A model generated the notes under the pieces. It did no database searches and had not been told where the DNA came from. It saw nothing but the letters and a program-made list of their open reading frames with translations. A stretch of DNA of 64,000 nt from positions 1-64,000 of the forward strand of contig NZ_JAUSBA010000015.1 of NCBI RefSeq assembly GCF_030652235.1, written 5' to 3'. This stretch comes from Cypionkella sp. GTDB taxonomy: Bacteria > Pseudomonadota > Alphaproteobacteria > Rhodobacterales > Rhodobacteraceae. The position numbers and the translations under genes were made by a program. Positions 45,711 to 56,517 of the stretch are shown piece after piece; position 1 is the stretch's first letter, and each line of letters starts with the position of its first letter.

Positions 45711-46190
45711 ATGCCGACGAAACCCGCAGCTGCAAAAACCAGCAAAGCTGCGCCAAAAACCACCGCCAAAGCGGCAGTTGTAAAGCCTGCGGCCGCCAAA
45801 ATATCCGCCGCAAAACCAAAGATCGCCGCAGCTGCGGCCAAGCCCCAAATTAAAGAGGAAAGCATGAACGAGGTTAGCGAAATCAACGAATCCGGCGCAA
45901 AAGTTGTGGCGTTGATGAAACTGAAAGACCTGATTGACCGGGTGGCTACGGCCTCGGATCAGAACAAGAAAGACGTGCGCGCCGTTGTCGAGGCGACACT
46001 GGCTGAACTTGGCAAAGCTTTGGAAGCGGGCGAAACCCTGATCCTGCCGCCCTTGGGTCGGGTGCGGATTGCCAACCAGAAGTCGGATGCCACTGGCCAG
46101 ATCATGACGCTGAAACTGCGGCGCGGTGGCGAAAAGAAGCCCGGTAAAAATGCCGGAGAGGCCCTTGCAGAGGCCAACGAAGCCAGCTAG
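45711..46190 (+). CDS. HU-family DNA-binding protein with Lys/Ala-rich N-terminal tail
   Basis: A 159-aa protein. Residues 1-50 are a low-complexity tail of Ala, Lys and Pro (repeats like PAAAK and AKP), then an HU fold: MKLKDLIDRVATASDQNKKDVRAVVEATLAELGKAL and the beta arm region ILPPLGRVRIANQKS, ending KLRRGGEKK. The DNA-binding arm is shorter than in classical HU. Such tailed HU proteins condense nucleoids in some lineages. AGTGGGAGA precedes the ATG; an internal Met near residue 52 could give a tail-less form. Confidence 0.88.
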   Translation: MPTKPAAAKTSKAAPKTTAKAAVVKPAAAKISAAKPKIAAAAAKPQIKEESMNEVSEINESGAKVVALMKLKDLIDRVATASDQNKKDVRAVVEATLAELGKALEAGETLILPPLGRVRIANQKSDATGQIMTLKLRRGGEKKPGKNAGEALAEANEAS

Positions 46191-46203
46191 ATACCCAATC
46201 TAC

Positions 46204-46278
46204 GGGAGATTAGCTCAGTGGTAGAGCGCGTCGTTCACATCGACGATGTCAGGGGTTCAAATCCCTTATCTCCCACCA
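46204..46278 (+). tRNA. tRNA-Val (anticodon CAC)
   Basis: Acceptor GGGAGAT/ATCTCCC, D-arm around TAGCTCAGTGGTAGAGC, anticodon stem CGTCG/CGACG with loop TTCACAT giving CAC, T-arm AGGGG-TTCAAAT-CCCTT, encoded CCA. All arms pair. CAC reads the valine codon GUG. The position after hup matches the common lon-hup-tRNA-Val order. Confidence 0.95.
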
Positions 46279-46312
46279 TTACACTTATCGTGCAAAATCA
46301 AGCACTTACATG

Positions 46313-46351
46313 AATAAGGCCCACCCCAATGTCTAGCGGGTGGGCCTTATT
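46313..46351. terminator. Long hairpin downstream of tRNA-Val(CAC)
   Basis: A perfect 14-bp stem AATAAGGCCCACCC / GGGTGGGCCTTATT with an 11-nt loop CAATGTCTAGC. It is likely the tRNA terminator or part of an attachment region. Its loop carries the first of three TGTCTAGCGG repeats. Confidence 0.65.
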
Positions 46352-46381
46352 TGTCTAGCGGTTTGGGGGTATGTCTAGCGG
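46330..46381. repeat. Three direct repeats TGTCTAGCGG next to the tRNA
   Basis: Exact copies at 46330-46339, 46352-46361 and 46372-46381, about two helical turns apart (22 and 20 nt). Regularly spaced decamers beside a tRNA 3' end resemble arm-type sites of a tyrosine integrase. No integrase gene remains adjacent. Confidence 0.55.
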
Positions 46382-46470
46382 GGCAGGGCGCTACACATCA
46401 CATCCAATAGACTCGCTTGATCTTGACCGATAAGGACCGCGTCAGAGGCCCCGGAAACGCTACTCTGCGG

Positions 46471-46773
46471 TCATTTTCTACCTTTGATAAGTTCAACCAT
46501 ATACAAAACTGACCCAACTGCATATGCAATTGGTGTTAGGTATAAAGATAGAAAATGAAATACATACCTCTTACCCGCATCTAGGTGCGGCAAAGCGTCA
46601 AAAAGATCAACGTATAAACAGGTAAGTTGAACAGCCACGACAAAGAGGAAAATTCTCAAACTTTCGCTCAATTCAGTTATCCCTATTTGTACACACTGCG
46701 TAACCGAATTTGATTGCAGTCGCAACGAGGACGCGCGCGCTGCGCTGACGCTTTGACTTGGTGTCGGGTGCAA
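46471..46773 (-). CDS. Small two-TM hypothetical protein in an AT-rich patch
   Basis: Up to 100 aa, probably starting later (near residue 27). Two hydrophobic stretches, LRIFLFVVAVQLTCLYVDLF and VFHFLSLYLTPIAYAVGSVLYMV, suggest a small inner-membrane protein. Base composition is clearly more AT-rich than neighbours, as expected for recently acquired DNA beside a tRNA. No family recognised; it could be a remnant. Confidence 0.45.
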   Translation of the reverse strand: MHPTPSQSVSAARASSLRLQSNSVTQCVQIGITELSESLRIFLFVVAVQLTCLYVDLFDALPHLDAGKRYVFHFLSLYLTPIAYAVGSVLYMVELIKGRK

Positions 46774-46848
46774 TCGAGGGGAGCGTGTCAGGCATTAGCT
46801 ACCCCGTGGGCGCATCATGCCGCCGTAGCGCATCGGTTCGCCCAAGTG

Positions 46849-48614
<1,766 letters not shown>

Positions 48615-48618
<4 letters not shown>

Positions 48619-49574
48619 TCAAACACACAGCGCGGGAAGTAAAAGCTGACCACCCAGTTCGGCATATCGACAATCTCGGAAATCCGCAGATCGCCGCAGG
48701 TCGATACCAGCATATAGGCATCCACCGCCGCCATGCCGCGCTGCGCGCACAGCAGGTCGATCATGCCCGCCACCGCATCGCGCGAGGCGGCCATCAGATC
48801 GGGGCCGATGCCTGTGGTGACTTCATAGCCCTTGGCGTCAAGGTGGCGCGTCACCGGGCCGGGGGTGGTGAAGCGCGGGTTTTTCAGGTTGGCGCCTTTG
48901 ACCAAATCCAGCGTCAGCACCACATCCATCGGAGATTCAATTGCTGTGCCGCACACTTCGCCATCACCCTGCGCCGCGTGCGTGTCACCGACGCTGAACA
49001 AGGCACCCGCGACTTCAACCGGCAGATATAGCACAACACCCGCATTCAGATCGCGGATATCCAGATTGCCGCCAACGCGGCGGGGTGGGACCACCGAGTG
49101 CAGGCCGGGTGCGGCCAAAGCATTGCCGATGGTGCCCGCGAAGGGTTTCAGCGGCACGCGGGCTTCGCGCCCGAACAGGGCAGGGCCCATCTGGTTTGGA
49201 TCATAGCTCCAGACATGCAGGGCGGGGTCGAGAAATTGATCCGCCAAAAGCCCAAAGCCGGGGATGTTCGCCGTCCAGCCAAAGCCGCGCCCGTCGAGGC
49301 TGCGCGGCGCAAAACTGTCGATCGTCACCTTGATCGCATCGCCGGGCATCGCCCCTTCGACATAGATCGGGCCTGACACCGGGTTGATCTTGCCGAAATC
49401 AAGCGCTGTCACATCCGCCAGTTTCGACTGCGGGCCAAGTTGGCCCGCAGAGGAATCCTGACAGTGAAACAAGATCGTGGCGCCCGGTTCCACCCGTGCG
49501 GCTGGGGGATTTGAATTGTCCCAGCCGAAATGGTGTTGCGCACCGTGGATCGTGTAATTGCAGGCTTTGCACAT
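48615..49574 (-). CDS. Acetamidase/formamidase family protein
   Basis: A 319-aa FmdA-family amidase. Landmarks: HHFGWDNSNPPAARVEPGATILFH, DFGKINPVSGPIYVEGAMPGDAIKV, GGNLDIRDLNAGVVLYLPVEVAGALFSVGDTHAAQGDGEVCGTA with the metal/active-site His and Glu. Enzymes of this family hydrolyse formamide or acetamide to ammonia and the acid. Encoded between the ABC binding protein and the ATPase, it probably hydrolyses the imported amide or an amide released from it, giving ammonium. Confidence 0.92.
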
Positions 49575-49575
49575 G

Positions 49576-51192
49576 TTATTTCACATACACATAGTCGAAG
49601 TTGACGGTGGCAATCGGATCAACAAACAGCGCGTCTGCGCCGCCCATACGATCGGATTTCATGGTGAAACGCTGGTCGTTATAGACTGGAGCCCACGGCG
49701 CATCCTCCATCACCTTCATGTAGATATCCGACCATGCCTTCAGACGATCTGCGGTTTTGGCAGGGTCTGACATGCTGTCGGCGGCAACGGCGGCCTTGTC
49801 GAGGTCTGGGTTGCAATACTTCGACCAGTTCCAGCCCCCTGCCTCGGCCCCCGTACAGCCCAAGATCGGGCCGTAGAAGTTCGACGGATCGGGGAAGTCG
49901 GCAACCCACGCCATGCCGCCCGACCAGATCATCGGTGCTGTGCCCGCGCCACCCGCCTCAATCACATTGGCCTGCGCCAGCGATTGAATGTTCGCCTTGA
50001 TGCCGATGGCCGCCAGATCCTGCTGGATGGCTTGCGCAATCCGCGGGTTTGGATCGGTGTTCATCGCGTAAAGGTCGGTCTCAAACCCGTCGGGGAAGCC
50101 TGCATCGGCCAGCAGCTTTTTCGCGCCTTCAACGTCAAACGGATAACCCGCATAGTCCTTGGTATAACCCGGCATCGCGGGCGGCAGCGGTTGCGTGGCG
50201 GGCACGGCGCGGTTGTTTACCACCTGCACGATGCGGGTCTTGTTGATCGCCATGTTCACCGCACGCCGCACTTCGACCTTATCAAATGGCGCTGCCGTGA
50301 CGTTCATCGTGATATAGCCGGTGTGCAACACATCGCCCGTCACAACGCGGGCCTTCTGCGCCGGATCGCCCATCACTTCGGCAAATTTCGCAGGAGCAAT
50401 GCCATCGCCGGGAATGTCGATCTCGCCATTCTGCAAGCGCAGAAGTGCCACGATGGGTTCTTGGCCGAATTCATAGGTGATCTGGTCCAGATACGGCTCG
50501 CCCGCGCGCCAATAGTCGGTGTTGCGCTCGAACACGAGGCTTTGGCCCAGGGTCCATTCCTTCATTTTGAACGCACCCGTGCCGACCGGCATTTTGCCAA
50601 AGTCGCCATTCGCGGCCTCGACCGCCTCTTTCGGCACCACCGAGGCGAAGTTGATCGCCATGACATGCAGGAAGGTGGCGTCGGGGCGCGAAAGCTCGAT
50701 CTTCACCGTCAGCGGATCAACCACGGTGACGCCCTCAAGGCTGGTGGCGGTGCCGCCGATCATCGCATCATAGCCCTTGATCGAGCCAAAGAACCCCGAA
50801 CCCGGCGATTGCGTCGCGGGCAACGTCACCCGGTCCAGCGAGTATTTCACATCGTCGGCGGTCATCTCGCGGCCATTGTGGAACTTGACGCCGACGCGCA
50901 GGTGGAAGGTGTAGGTCAAACCGTCTTCGGAAATCTCATACTTTTCCGCCAGTCCGGGGCGCAGATCGGTGGTGCCGGGGACATAATCCATCAGCCCATC
51001 GAACAAAGACCGGATCATCGACCAGTTTTGCCAATCATAGCCAATCGCTGGGTCCAACGTGGCCACGTCGTCTTTGTAGGTCATCACAATCGAGCCGCCC
51101 TGCTTAGCAGCCGGATCGGGAACATAGTCTTGCGCCAGCGTCGGGCCACACAGGGCCAGCATCAGGGCAGTGGAGGCGAGAAGTTTTTTCAT
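49576..51192 (-). CDS. ABC transporter substrate-binding protein, family 5
   Basis: A 538-aa peptide-type binding protein. Signal peptide MKKLLASTALMLALCGPTLA. Family landmarks: GGSIVMTYKDDVATLDPAIGYDWQNW, GLAEKYEISEDGLTYTFHLRVGVKFHNG and MTADDVKYSLDRV. Members bind peptides, opines, nickel or amides, so the name alone does not fix the ligand. AGGAG precedes the start. The operon context argues for an amide or short amidated peptide. Confidence 0.94.
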   Translation of the reverse strand: MKKLLASTALMLALCGPTLAQDYVPDPAAKQGGSIVMTYKDDVATLDPAIGYDWQNWSMIRSLFDGLMDYVPGTTDLRPGLAEKYEISEDGLTYTFHLRVGVKFHNGREMTADDVKYSLDRVTLPATQSPGSGFFGSIKGYDAMIGGTATSLEGVTVVDPLTVKIELSRPDATFLHVMAINFASVVPKEAVEAANGDFGKMPVGTGAFKMKEWTLGQSLVFERNTDYWRAGEPYLDQITYEFGQEPIVALLRLQNGEIDIPGDGIAPAKFAEVMGDPAQKARVVTGDVLHTGYITMNVTAAPFDKVEVRRAVNMAINKTRIVQVVNNRAVPATQPLPPAMPGYTKDYAGYPFDVEGAKKLLADAGFPDGFETDLYAMNTDPNPRIAQAIQQDLAAIGIKANIQSLAQANVIEAGGAGTAPMIWSGGMAWVADFPDPSNFYGPILGCTGAEAGGWNWSKYCNPDLDKAAVAADSMSDPAKTADRLKAWSDIYMKVMEDAPWAPVYNDQRFTMKSDRMGGADALFVDPIATVNFDYVYVK

Positions 51193-51244
51193 TTTTTTCT
51201 CCTGTTGGTCGTGTTGGTGTATTTGCGGGTTTGAAGTTGAAAAA

Positions 51245-52165
51245 TCATTTCAGTTTAATGCGGGGATCAATGAACGGGGCAATCAGGTCTGCCAGAAGGT
51301 TGCCCAGAACGATGGCCACGGCAGAAACCAGCGTCACACCCATGATGATCGGAATGTCGATGCGCTGGATCGCTTGCCATGCCAACTGGCCAATACCGGG
51401 CCAGCCAAACACCGATTCCACCACCACGATCCCGCCCATGAACACGCCGATATCAATGCCGATCATCGCAATAATCGGCAGGATCGCATTCGGCAAAGCA
51501 TGGCCCAGCACGACGCGGGCGCGGGTCAGCCCCTTTGATCGCGCGGTGCGGATGTAATCGGTGCGCATCACGTCGATCATCGACGATCGCATCATCCGGG
51601 AATACCAACCCGAGCCTAAGATCCCCAACGTCACCGCAGGCAGCACCAGATGCCGGAAGGTGCCGTAGCCGCCAATCGGGAACCATCCCAACTTGACCGC
51701 AAAGACATAGAGCATCAGCAGGCTGACCACGAATTGCGGGGCCGAAACGGTGACGAACGAGGTCATCATCAGCGCCTGATCGGTGAAACTGTCGCGGCGC
51801 AGGGCGGCGATGATGCCCATCGCAAGCCCAATCACCAACTCGCAGAAAATCGCAGCAACCATCAGCAACAACGTCGCAGGCAGACGCGATGCGATCAGTT
51901 CGGACACTTCGGATTTCTGCAGATAGCTGCGGCCCAGATCGCCCTGCACCAAGCCGCTCAGATAGCGGCCAAACTGCACCAAGAACGGCTGATCAAGGCC
52001 AAGTTGTTGCCGGATGCTTTCCACCACCGCCGCAGAAGCCGAGCGCCCAGCGATCTGGCGCACCGGATCGGCGGGCAGCACGAACAGCAGGAAAAACGTG
52101 ATAAAGCTGACACCCAGCAGGATCAGGGCCGATTGCAGCAGCCGGCGCAGGATATAGGTCGGCAT
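51245..52165 (-). CDS. Peptide-type ABC transporter permease (DppB-like)
   Basis: About 306 aa from the Met at 52165 (frame open to 52276). Starts MPTYILRRLLQSALILLGVSF, the classical DppB N-terminus, with about six transmembrane helices and the EAA-type loop TARSKGLTRARVVLGHALPNA. It overlaps the stop of the second permease gene. The pair forms the channel. Confidence 0.94.
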   Translation of the reverse strand: MPTYILRRLLQSALILLGVSFITFFLLFVLPADPVRQIAGRSASAAVVESIRQQLGLDQPFLVQFGRYLSGLVQGDLGRSYLQKSEVSELIASRLPATLLLMVAAIFCELVIGLAMGIIAALRRDSFTDQALMMTSFVTVSAPQFVVSLLMLYVFAVKLGWFPIGGYGTFRHLVLPAVTLGILGSGWYSRMMRSSMIDVMRTDYIRTARSKGLTRARVVLGHALPNAILPIIAMIGIDIGVFMGGIVVVESVFGWPGIGQLAWQAIQRIDIPIIMGVTLVSAVAIVLGNLLADLIAPFIDPRIKLK

Positions 52166-53046
52166 CAGCCGCGCCCCCTTTGGGTTGGGTCCAGCACATC
52201 GCGCAACGCATCGCCGACCAGATTGAACGCCAGCGCCAGCAGGATGATCGCCGCCCCCGGAATGAACACCAGCCAAGGGGCGGATTGAAAGTAGGTCTGG
52301 TTTTCAAAGATGATGTTGCCCCAGGACGCGGTCGGCGGCTGCACGCCCACGCCCAGGAACGACAGCGTCGCCTCCAGCAGCACCGTGGTCGAAATCCCCA
52401 AAGTGCCCCAGACGATGATGGTGGGGATCAGATGCGGCAGGATATGTTTGAACAAAATCCGCCCAGTGCCCGCGCCCAAAGTGCGCTCGGCCGCAATAAA
52501 GTCGCGCGTGGCAAGCGAGGTCGTCTCGGTATAGATCACCCGCGCTGTCTGCACCCAGTTCACCAGCGCGATGACCAGCGCCACAATCCACAGCGAGGGC
52601 TGAAAGATCGCCGCCAGACAAATTGCCAGCAGCAGCGCCGGGAAGGCCATCATCAGATCGGTAAACCGCATCAGAACCGATCCCACCCAGCCGCGAAAAT
52701 ACCCCGCCGTGATGCCGACCAAAGTGCCAATCAACAGCGCCATGCCATTTGCCACCACGCCGATCACCAGCGAGGTGCGCGCGCCATAAAGGATACGGCT
52801 GAACAGATCGCGGCCCAGCAAATCGGTGCCCATCATATATGCCCCACCCGGCGCCATCGGCGCGCCTTCAATCGTCAGCCCGTCAAAATTCTGCTGATCG
52901 GGCGCAAACGGGGCGATCCAGGGTGCTGCCACCGCGCCTGTGACCACGATGGCGATCAGCACCATGCCGAACACCGCAAGCTTGCGATCCATCAGCCGGC
53001 GCATCGCGCCTTTTGGTGCGAAATTAACCTCGGTTGCGCTGGTCAT
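52165..53046 (-). CDS. Peptide-type ABC transporter permease (DppC-like)
   Basis: About 293 aa from the Met at 53046 (frame open to 53139). N-terminal DppC-type segment MDRKLAVFGMVLIAIVVTGA, MGTDLLGRDLFSRILYGARTSLVIG, and the EAA loop AAERTLGAGTGRILFKHILP. It overlaps the end of the ANTAR gene by 23 nt, indicating translational coupling. Confidence 0.94.
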   Translation of the reverse strand: MTSATEVNFAPKGAMRRLMDRKLAVFGMVLIAIVVTGAVAAPWIAPFAPDQQNFDGLTIEGAPMAPGGAYMMGTDLLGRDLFSRILYGARTSLVIGVVANGMALLIGTLVGITAGYFRGWVGSVLMRFTDLMMAFPALLLAICLAAIFQPSLWIVALVIALVNWVQTARVIYTETTSLATRDFIAAERTLGAGTGRILFKHILPHLIPTIIVWGTLGISTTVLLEATLSFLGVGVQPPTASWGNIIFENQTYFQSAPWLVFIPGAAIILLALAFNLVGDALRDVLDPTQRGRG

Positions 53047-53629
53047 CGCCGCCCTCCGCTGCATAACGCGCCACCACCCGCAGGGCCGCATCTTCAAAAC
53101 TGATCTGCCACGCCATCGCCATTTGGCGCAGTTGTCCATAAGCCTCGGCCTCGGATTTGCTGCGCTGCATCAATAGCATAACGGCGCGCACCACGGTTTG
53201 CCGCTCGTCCAGCCTGCGCCGCAGATCGGCAATTTCGGCCGCCAGTGCCCGCTGACGGTCAAACGCATCGCGCGCGATCAGCACGGCGGAGTAGACCCCG
53301 CTGCCGGTGATCGGCTTCAAAAGCTGCGCATGCGCGCCGATCTGCAACGACCATTCAATCCGCCCCGGAGCTTCGGACCCGATCATTGCAATCATCGGCA
53401 TAGGGGCATCGCCCGCAGGCCAAGGAAACTGGCCATCATAGCCCATATCGGCGTCAAAAAAGATGAAATCGGCGGCCAAAGCCTGGGCTCCGAGTTCTGG
53501 CCAAGCCTCGTCCACCACCAACCCAATCGCGCGCAATTGCCGGGTCAGCGCCAGCACGTTCAGATGCGGGCGGTGCAAGATCACAGCCTGTGCGCCGCCC
53601 AGTTGCTGAATTCGCACTTGCCGCTTCAT
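53024..53629 (-). CDS. ANTAR-domain transcription antiterminator (AmiR/NasT type)
   Basis: A 201-aa protein: an atypical receiver-like N-terminal domain (residues about 14-120; FFDADMGYD, KPITGSGVYSAV), a coiled-coil linker (RQRALAAEIADLRRRLDERQ) and a C-terminal ANTAR domain (VVRAVMLLMQRSKSEAEAYGQLRQMAMAWQISFEDAALRVV). ANTAR proteins bind paired hairpins in leader RNA and stop terminator formation. It is directly downstream of, and overlaps by 4 nt, an AmiC-like sensor, the arrangement that in Pseudomonas amide control lets AmiC sequester AmiR until amide is present. Confidence 0.92.
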   Translation of the reverse strand: MKRQVRIQQLGGAQAVILHRPHLNVLALTRQLRAIGLVVDEAWPELGAQALAADFIFFDADMGYDGQFPWPAGDAPMPMIAMIGSEAPGRIEWSLQIGAHAQLLKPITGSGVYSAVLIARDAFDRQRALAAEIADLRRRLDERQTVVRAVMLLMQRSKSEAEAYGQLRQMAMAWQISFEDAALRVVARYAAEGGDDQRNRG

Positions 53630-54708
53630 GACACCACCCGCAAGGGCAGCGCCGCTGTGGTCAGGTTGCGCGACAAGAACGGATCGCCAAGCACGTCACC
53701 GCGATGCTGGATCACTTTGAACGCGCCGTCGCGCACCTGTGCGATGATCACAGGCAGGCGGGTATGATGGGTGCCGGGATCAATCGGGCCGCCCGCGCCC
53801 GCCAACAGGTGCGCCAATGGCCAGTCTTCTGATCCAGCCCCGTGATATGCCAGCAGTCGTGCCAATTCGGTGACGGCGGCATAGCTTGCAGCCTCATGCG
53901 ACGATCCGAATTCAGCAGCCCCCGGCCAGCCCGAACTTCCGCGAAAATACGGACCCGCCGCGATCAAGCCTTCCGCAGCCTCGCCCAAAGGCGCCAATTC
54001 ACATTCCGTAAGGTTGCACGACAGCATCGGACAACGCTCGGGTGTAAAGCGTGGATCGGTCAAGCCAAGTGCGTGATAGGCGCGCAAGAACGCATAGGAC
54101 GACGCGCCGACCAGTGAATTCAGCACAAAATCCGGGCAGGTGGCGCGAATTTCATCAATCATCCGCTCGACATCCTGCGCGCCGATCGGCAGATAACGCT
54201 CGCCCAACACCGCGCCACCCGCCTGCACAATGGTCATGCGGGCCAGCCGGTTGATCTCCCAACCCCAGATGTAATTCGAGCCCGTCAGATAGACCCTGCG
54301 GCCATGTGCAGGCAGCGCCCAATCGAGCAGCGGCAACAGGTGCTGATTGGGGCAGGCATGGGTGTAGACGACGCGATCTGATGCCTCAAACCCCTCATAG
54401 GGCAGCGGATACCACAAAGTTCCACCCAGCTTTTCCAGGCTGGGGATCACCTCTTTGCGGCTAAGCGATGTGACACAGCCCACCACATGGCGCGCCGGGC
54501 TGTCGCGCAGGATTTCCTCGCACAACGGGCCATAGGCATCGGCATTGCCGCCCGGATCGCGCTGCACGGGTGTAAAATGCACCGGCATCGCGGCATCGGC
54601 ATTGACCGCCGCAATCGCAGCCCGCGCCCCGATCAGGCTGGCCTGCGACAACAACGCATAGCTGCCCGAGCCCGAATGAAGCAAACCAAGCGCAATACGG
54701 CGTTTCAC
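53626..54708 (-). CDS. AmiC-like ligand-binding sensor (amide/urea-type binding protein)
   Basis: A 360-aa type I periplasmic-binding-protein fold without a signal peptide, so cytoplasmic, as in AmiC. Landmarks: IALGLLHSGSGSYALLSQASLIGARAA, CVTSLSRKEVIPSLEKLGGTLWYPLPYEGFE and NYIWGWEINRLAR, typical of the AmiC/UrtA/FmdD branch. GTG start, with only a weak GGGG-type ribosome-binding site partly next to the terminator U-tract. First gene of the seven-gene amide operon; expected to hold the ANTAR protein inactive in the absence of ligand. Confidence 0.9.
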   Translation of the reverse strand: MKRRIALGLLHSGSGSYALLSQASLIGARAAIAAVNADAAMPVHFTPVQRDPGGNADAYGPLCEEILRDSPARHVVGCVTSLSRKEVIPSLEKLGGTLWYPLPYEGFEASDRVVYTHACPNQHLLPLLDWALPAHGRRVYLTGSNYIWGWEINRLARMTIVQAGGAVLGERYLPIGAQDVERMIDEIRATCPDFVLNSLVGASSYAFLRAYHALGLTDPRFTPERCPMLSCNLTECELAPLGEAAEGLIAAGPYFRGSSGWPGAAEFGSSHEAASYAAVTELARLLAYHGAGSEDWPLAHLLAGAGGPIDPGTHHTRLPVIIAQVRDGAFKVIQHRGDVLGDPFLSRNLTTAALPLRVVS

Positions 54709-54713
54709 CAGAC

Positions 54714-54772
54714 CAGCCCCAAATAAAAACGCCCCGCGCCGAACCCCCGAAAAGGTTCAAACCGCGAGGCGT
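54714..54772 (-). terminator. Leader terminator in front of the AmiC-ANTAR operon
   Basis: On the minus strand CGCCTCGCG (54772-54764) pairs with CGCGGGGCG (54739-54731); inside, GAACC pairs with GGTTC. TTTTTATTT follows (54730-54722). The U-tract ends 13 nt before the GTG of the AmiC-like gene, so the hairpin lies in that gene's leader. A TTGACC-N17-CATCTT promoter-like pair lies about 40 nt upstream (54836-54808). This fits an antitermination target for the ANTAR protein. The standard ANTAR twin hexaloop hairpins (A1, G4) were not confidently found. Confidence 0.65.
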
Positions 54773-55321
54773 GAATGCCATCCGGCCAATGACCGGTATT
54801 TGAGGTTAAGATGACTCAACGCCAACCTGAGGTCAACGCGCATTTGCATCGGTTTCAACCTTGTTGTGGACAGTTGATCGCGAACACTTTGCCCGCAGGG
54901 CCGAGGAGCGAGGTCTTGCGCATCTTTGGCTTTGCTTGCTGCTTTGACTTTTAAGATCAGGTGCCGCAGCGGCCTTTGCGCTGCATCTCTGCAAGTCTGG
55001 TGGGGGGCCGGAAGCGGATCATACCCTTTGGGCAGACTTGTTGGCTTGGGTCGCGGGCTTGGATGTCGGTCTTAAATCCACTGGCGGGCAACAATTTGAG
55101 CCCTTGCAACGTTTACGGACATCAAAGCAGGTCTGCCCGCGCGCAGTTTAAGTCGCAAGGCGTTTTGGACGGGTTCCTTCTGTGGTTGCAGCCCACGATT
55201 CGGCCAGAGAGCGGAGTCGCAGATACAGTTTGATGACAGCGTGACGATGGCGTCGCTTGCTTGTGGTGGATGTCGTAGCCACCGGCATGACGATTGCGTA
55301 GAGCGTAATTTTCCCTTGGGT
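54773..55321. other. Gene-poor stretch between amide operon and aminotransferase gene
   Basis: About 550 bases with only short ORFs of unlike composition on both strands. None has a family motif I know. The amide-operon promoter should lie at its left end. The rest reads as decayed coding DNA of unknown origin. Confidence 0.45.
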
Positions 55322-56497
55322 TCAGACAGCGCACTCGGACGTTGGACAGCGATGACCTTGCCAGTCGTGCAGTGCTTGCGACAGCCGACCCAGCCCATCT
55401 TGAAGTCGCACGGCGGCACCGCCACCCACGCCCAGCCGGATGTGGTTGGGCAGGTCATAGGCGCTGCCGGGCAGCAGAAAGGTGCGATAGGGCGGCGCAA
55501 GCAGAAAGCGCGCAAACGCGTCGCTGTCAACGCCTTCGGGCAGGCGCGCAAGCCCGATCAGACCGGCTTTTGGCGGCACCCAAGACAGATGGTGTTGTTC
55601 CGTGACCCATGCGTTCATCTGCGCCAAATTGGCCGCTCCCTCTGCGCGGGCACGCTGAAGTGCTGTTGCATAGCGGGCAGGCCTGAGCGCCACCTCGGCG
55701 ATCACCTCGCCCATGATGTTCATGATTTCACTAGAGTTTTCGCGCAGGATCAGTGCATCCCGCATATGTTCGGCATCGGGGCAAATCATCCAGCCGGTGC
55801 GCAACCCCTGCAAGCCAAGCGCCTTGCTGACCGATCCGGTGGTGATGCCGCGCGCATATAGCCCTGCAACCGCTGGCGCGCGGGGGCCGTCCCATTCCAG
55901 CCCCGCATAAACCTCGTCCACCAACAACCATGCTCCGACCCGGTCTGCGATGGTGACCACTTCGGCCAGGTCGGCAGCGCTCATCAGATCGCCAGTCGGG
56001 TTGTTTGGGTTGGTCAGAAAGATCATCCGGGTGCCGGGGGTCACGGCGGCTGCCAAAAGGTCCAGCGGCAAGCGCCAACCCTCGGCCTCTGACCGCGCAA
56101 CCTTGACGATTTCGGCGCCTTTGGCCTTTGCAAGCACTTCGGCTTGCGGCCAGCCGGGGGCTTCGATCACGATGCGCTCACCGGGTTGCAGACGCTGCAT
56201 GATCGACAGGTAATTCGCCTCGGCAGCACCTGCGGTGATCAGCACATCTGCGGGCGTGCAAATTTCGCTGAGCCCGGCCTGTGCCAGAACATGATCGCGC
56301 AGTTCCGGCAGGCCGCGAAAGTCGCGGCTGTTCCAGTCCAGCGATTGGTTCGGGTCCAGATCGGCCAGATAATCGCCCAAACGCGGCGAGCCGGACAGAG
56401 AGAATCCGACAATCGCCTCGGGGGCGGCTTCGGTGGTTTCGAGCAGGTATTGGAACAACGTGTGGATCTTGACTTTCAACCGGGCGCTCCGCTTCAT
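55322..56497 (-). CDS. PLP-dependent aminotransferase, class I/II
   Basis: Up to 391 aa. Fold type I signatures: ITAGAAEANYL, VIEAPGWPQAEVL, FLTNPNNPTGDLM, LVDEVYAGLEWDG, and the PLP lysine in TGSVSKALGLQGLRTGW; the C-terminal Arg lies in HIRLGVGGG. It may act on alpha-amino acids; the substrate is unknown. The ATG at 56497 has no clear ribosome-binding site and lies only 20 nt from the divergent hydrolase start, so a later TTG start near 56479 is possible. Confidence 0.9.
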   Translation of the reverse strand: MKRSARLKVKIHTLFQYLLETTEAAPEAIVGFSLSGSPRLGDYLADLDPNQSLDWNSRDFRGLPELRDHVLAQAGLSEICTPADVLITAGAAEANYLSIMQRLQPGERIVIEAPGWPQAEVLAKAKGAEIVKVARSEAEGWRLPLDLLAAAVTPGTRMIFLTNPNNPTGDLMSAADLAEVVTIADRVGAWLLVDEVYAGLEWDGPRAPAVAGLYARGITTGSVSKALGLQGLRTGWMICPDAEHMRDALILRENSSEIMNIMGEVIAEVALRPARYATALQRARAEGAANLAQMNAWVTEQHHLSWVPPKAGLIGLARLPEGVDSDAFARFLLAPPYRTFLLPGSAYDLPNHIRLGVGGGAAVRLQDGLGRLSQALHDWQGHRCPTSECAV

Positions 56498-56517
56498 CTG
56501 GCAAGGGGGATGGCACT

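Noticed and set aside
54961-55233. A 90-codon ORF considered as a transposase fragment
   Set aside because: No DDE or other transposase motif and no terminal inverted repeats were visible; left as unassigned DNA.
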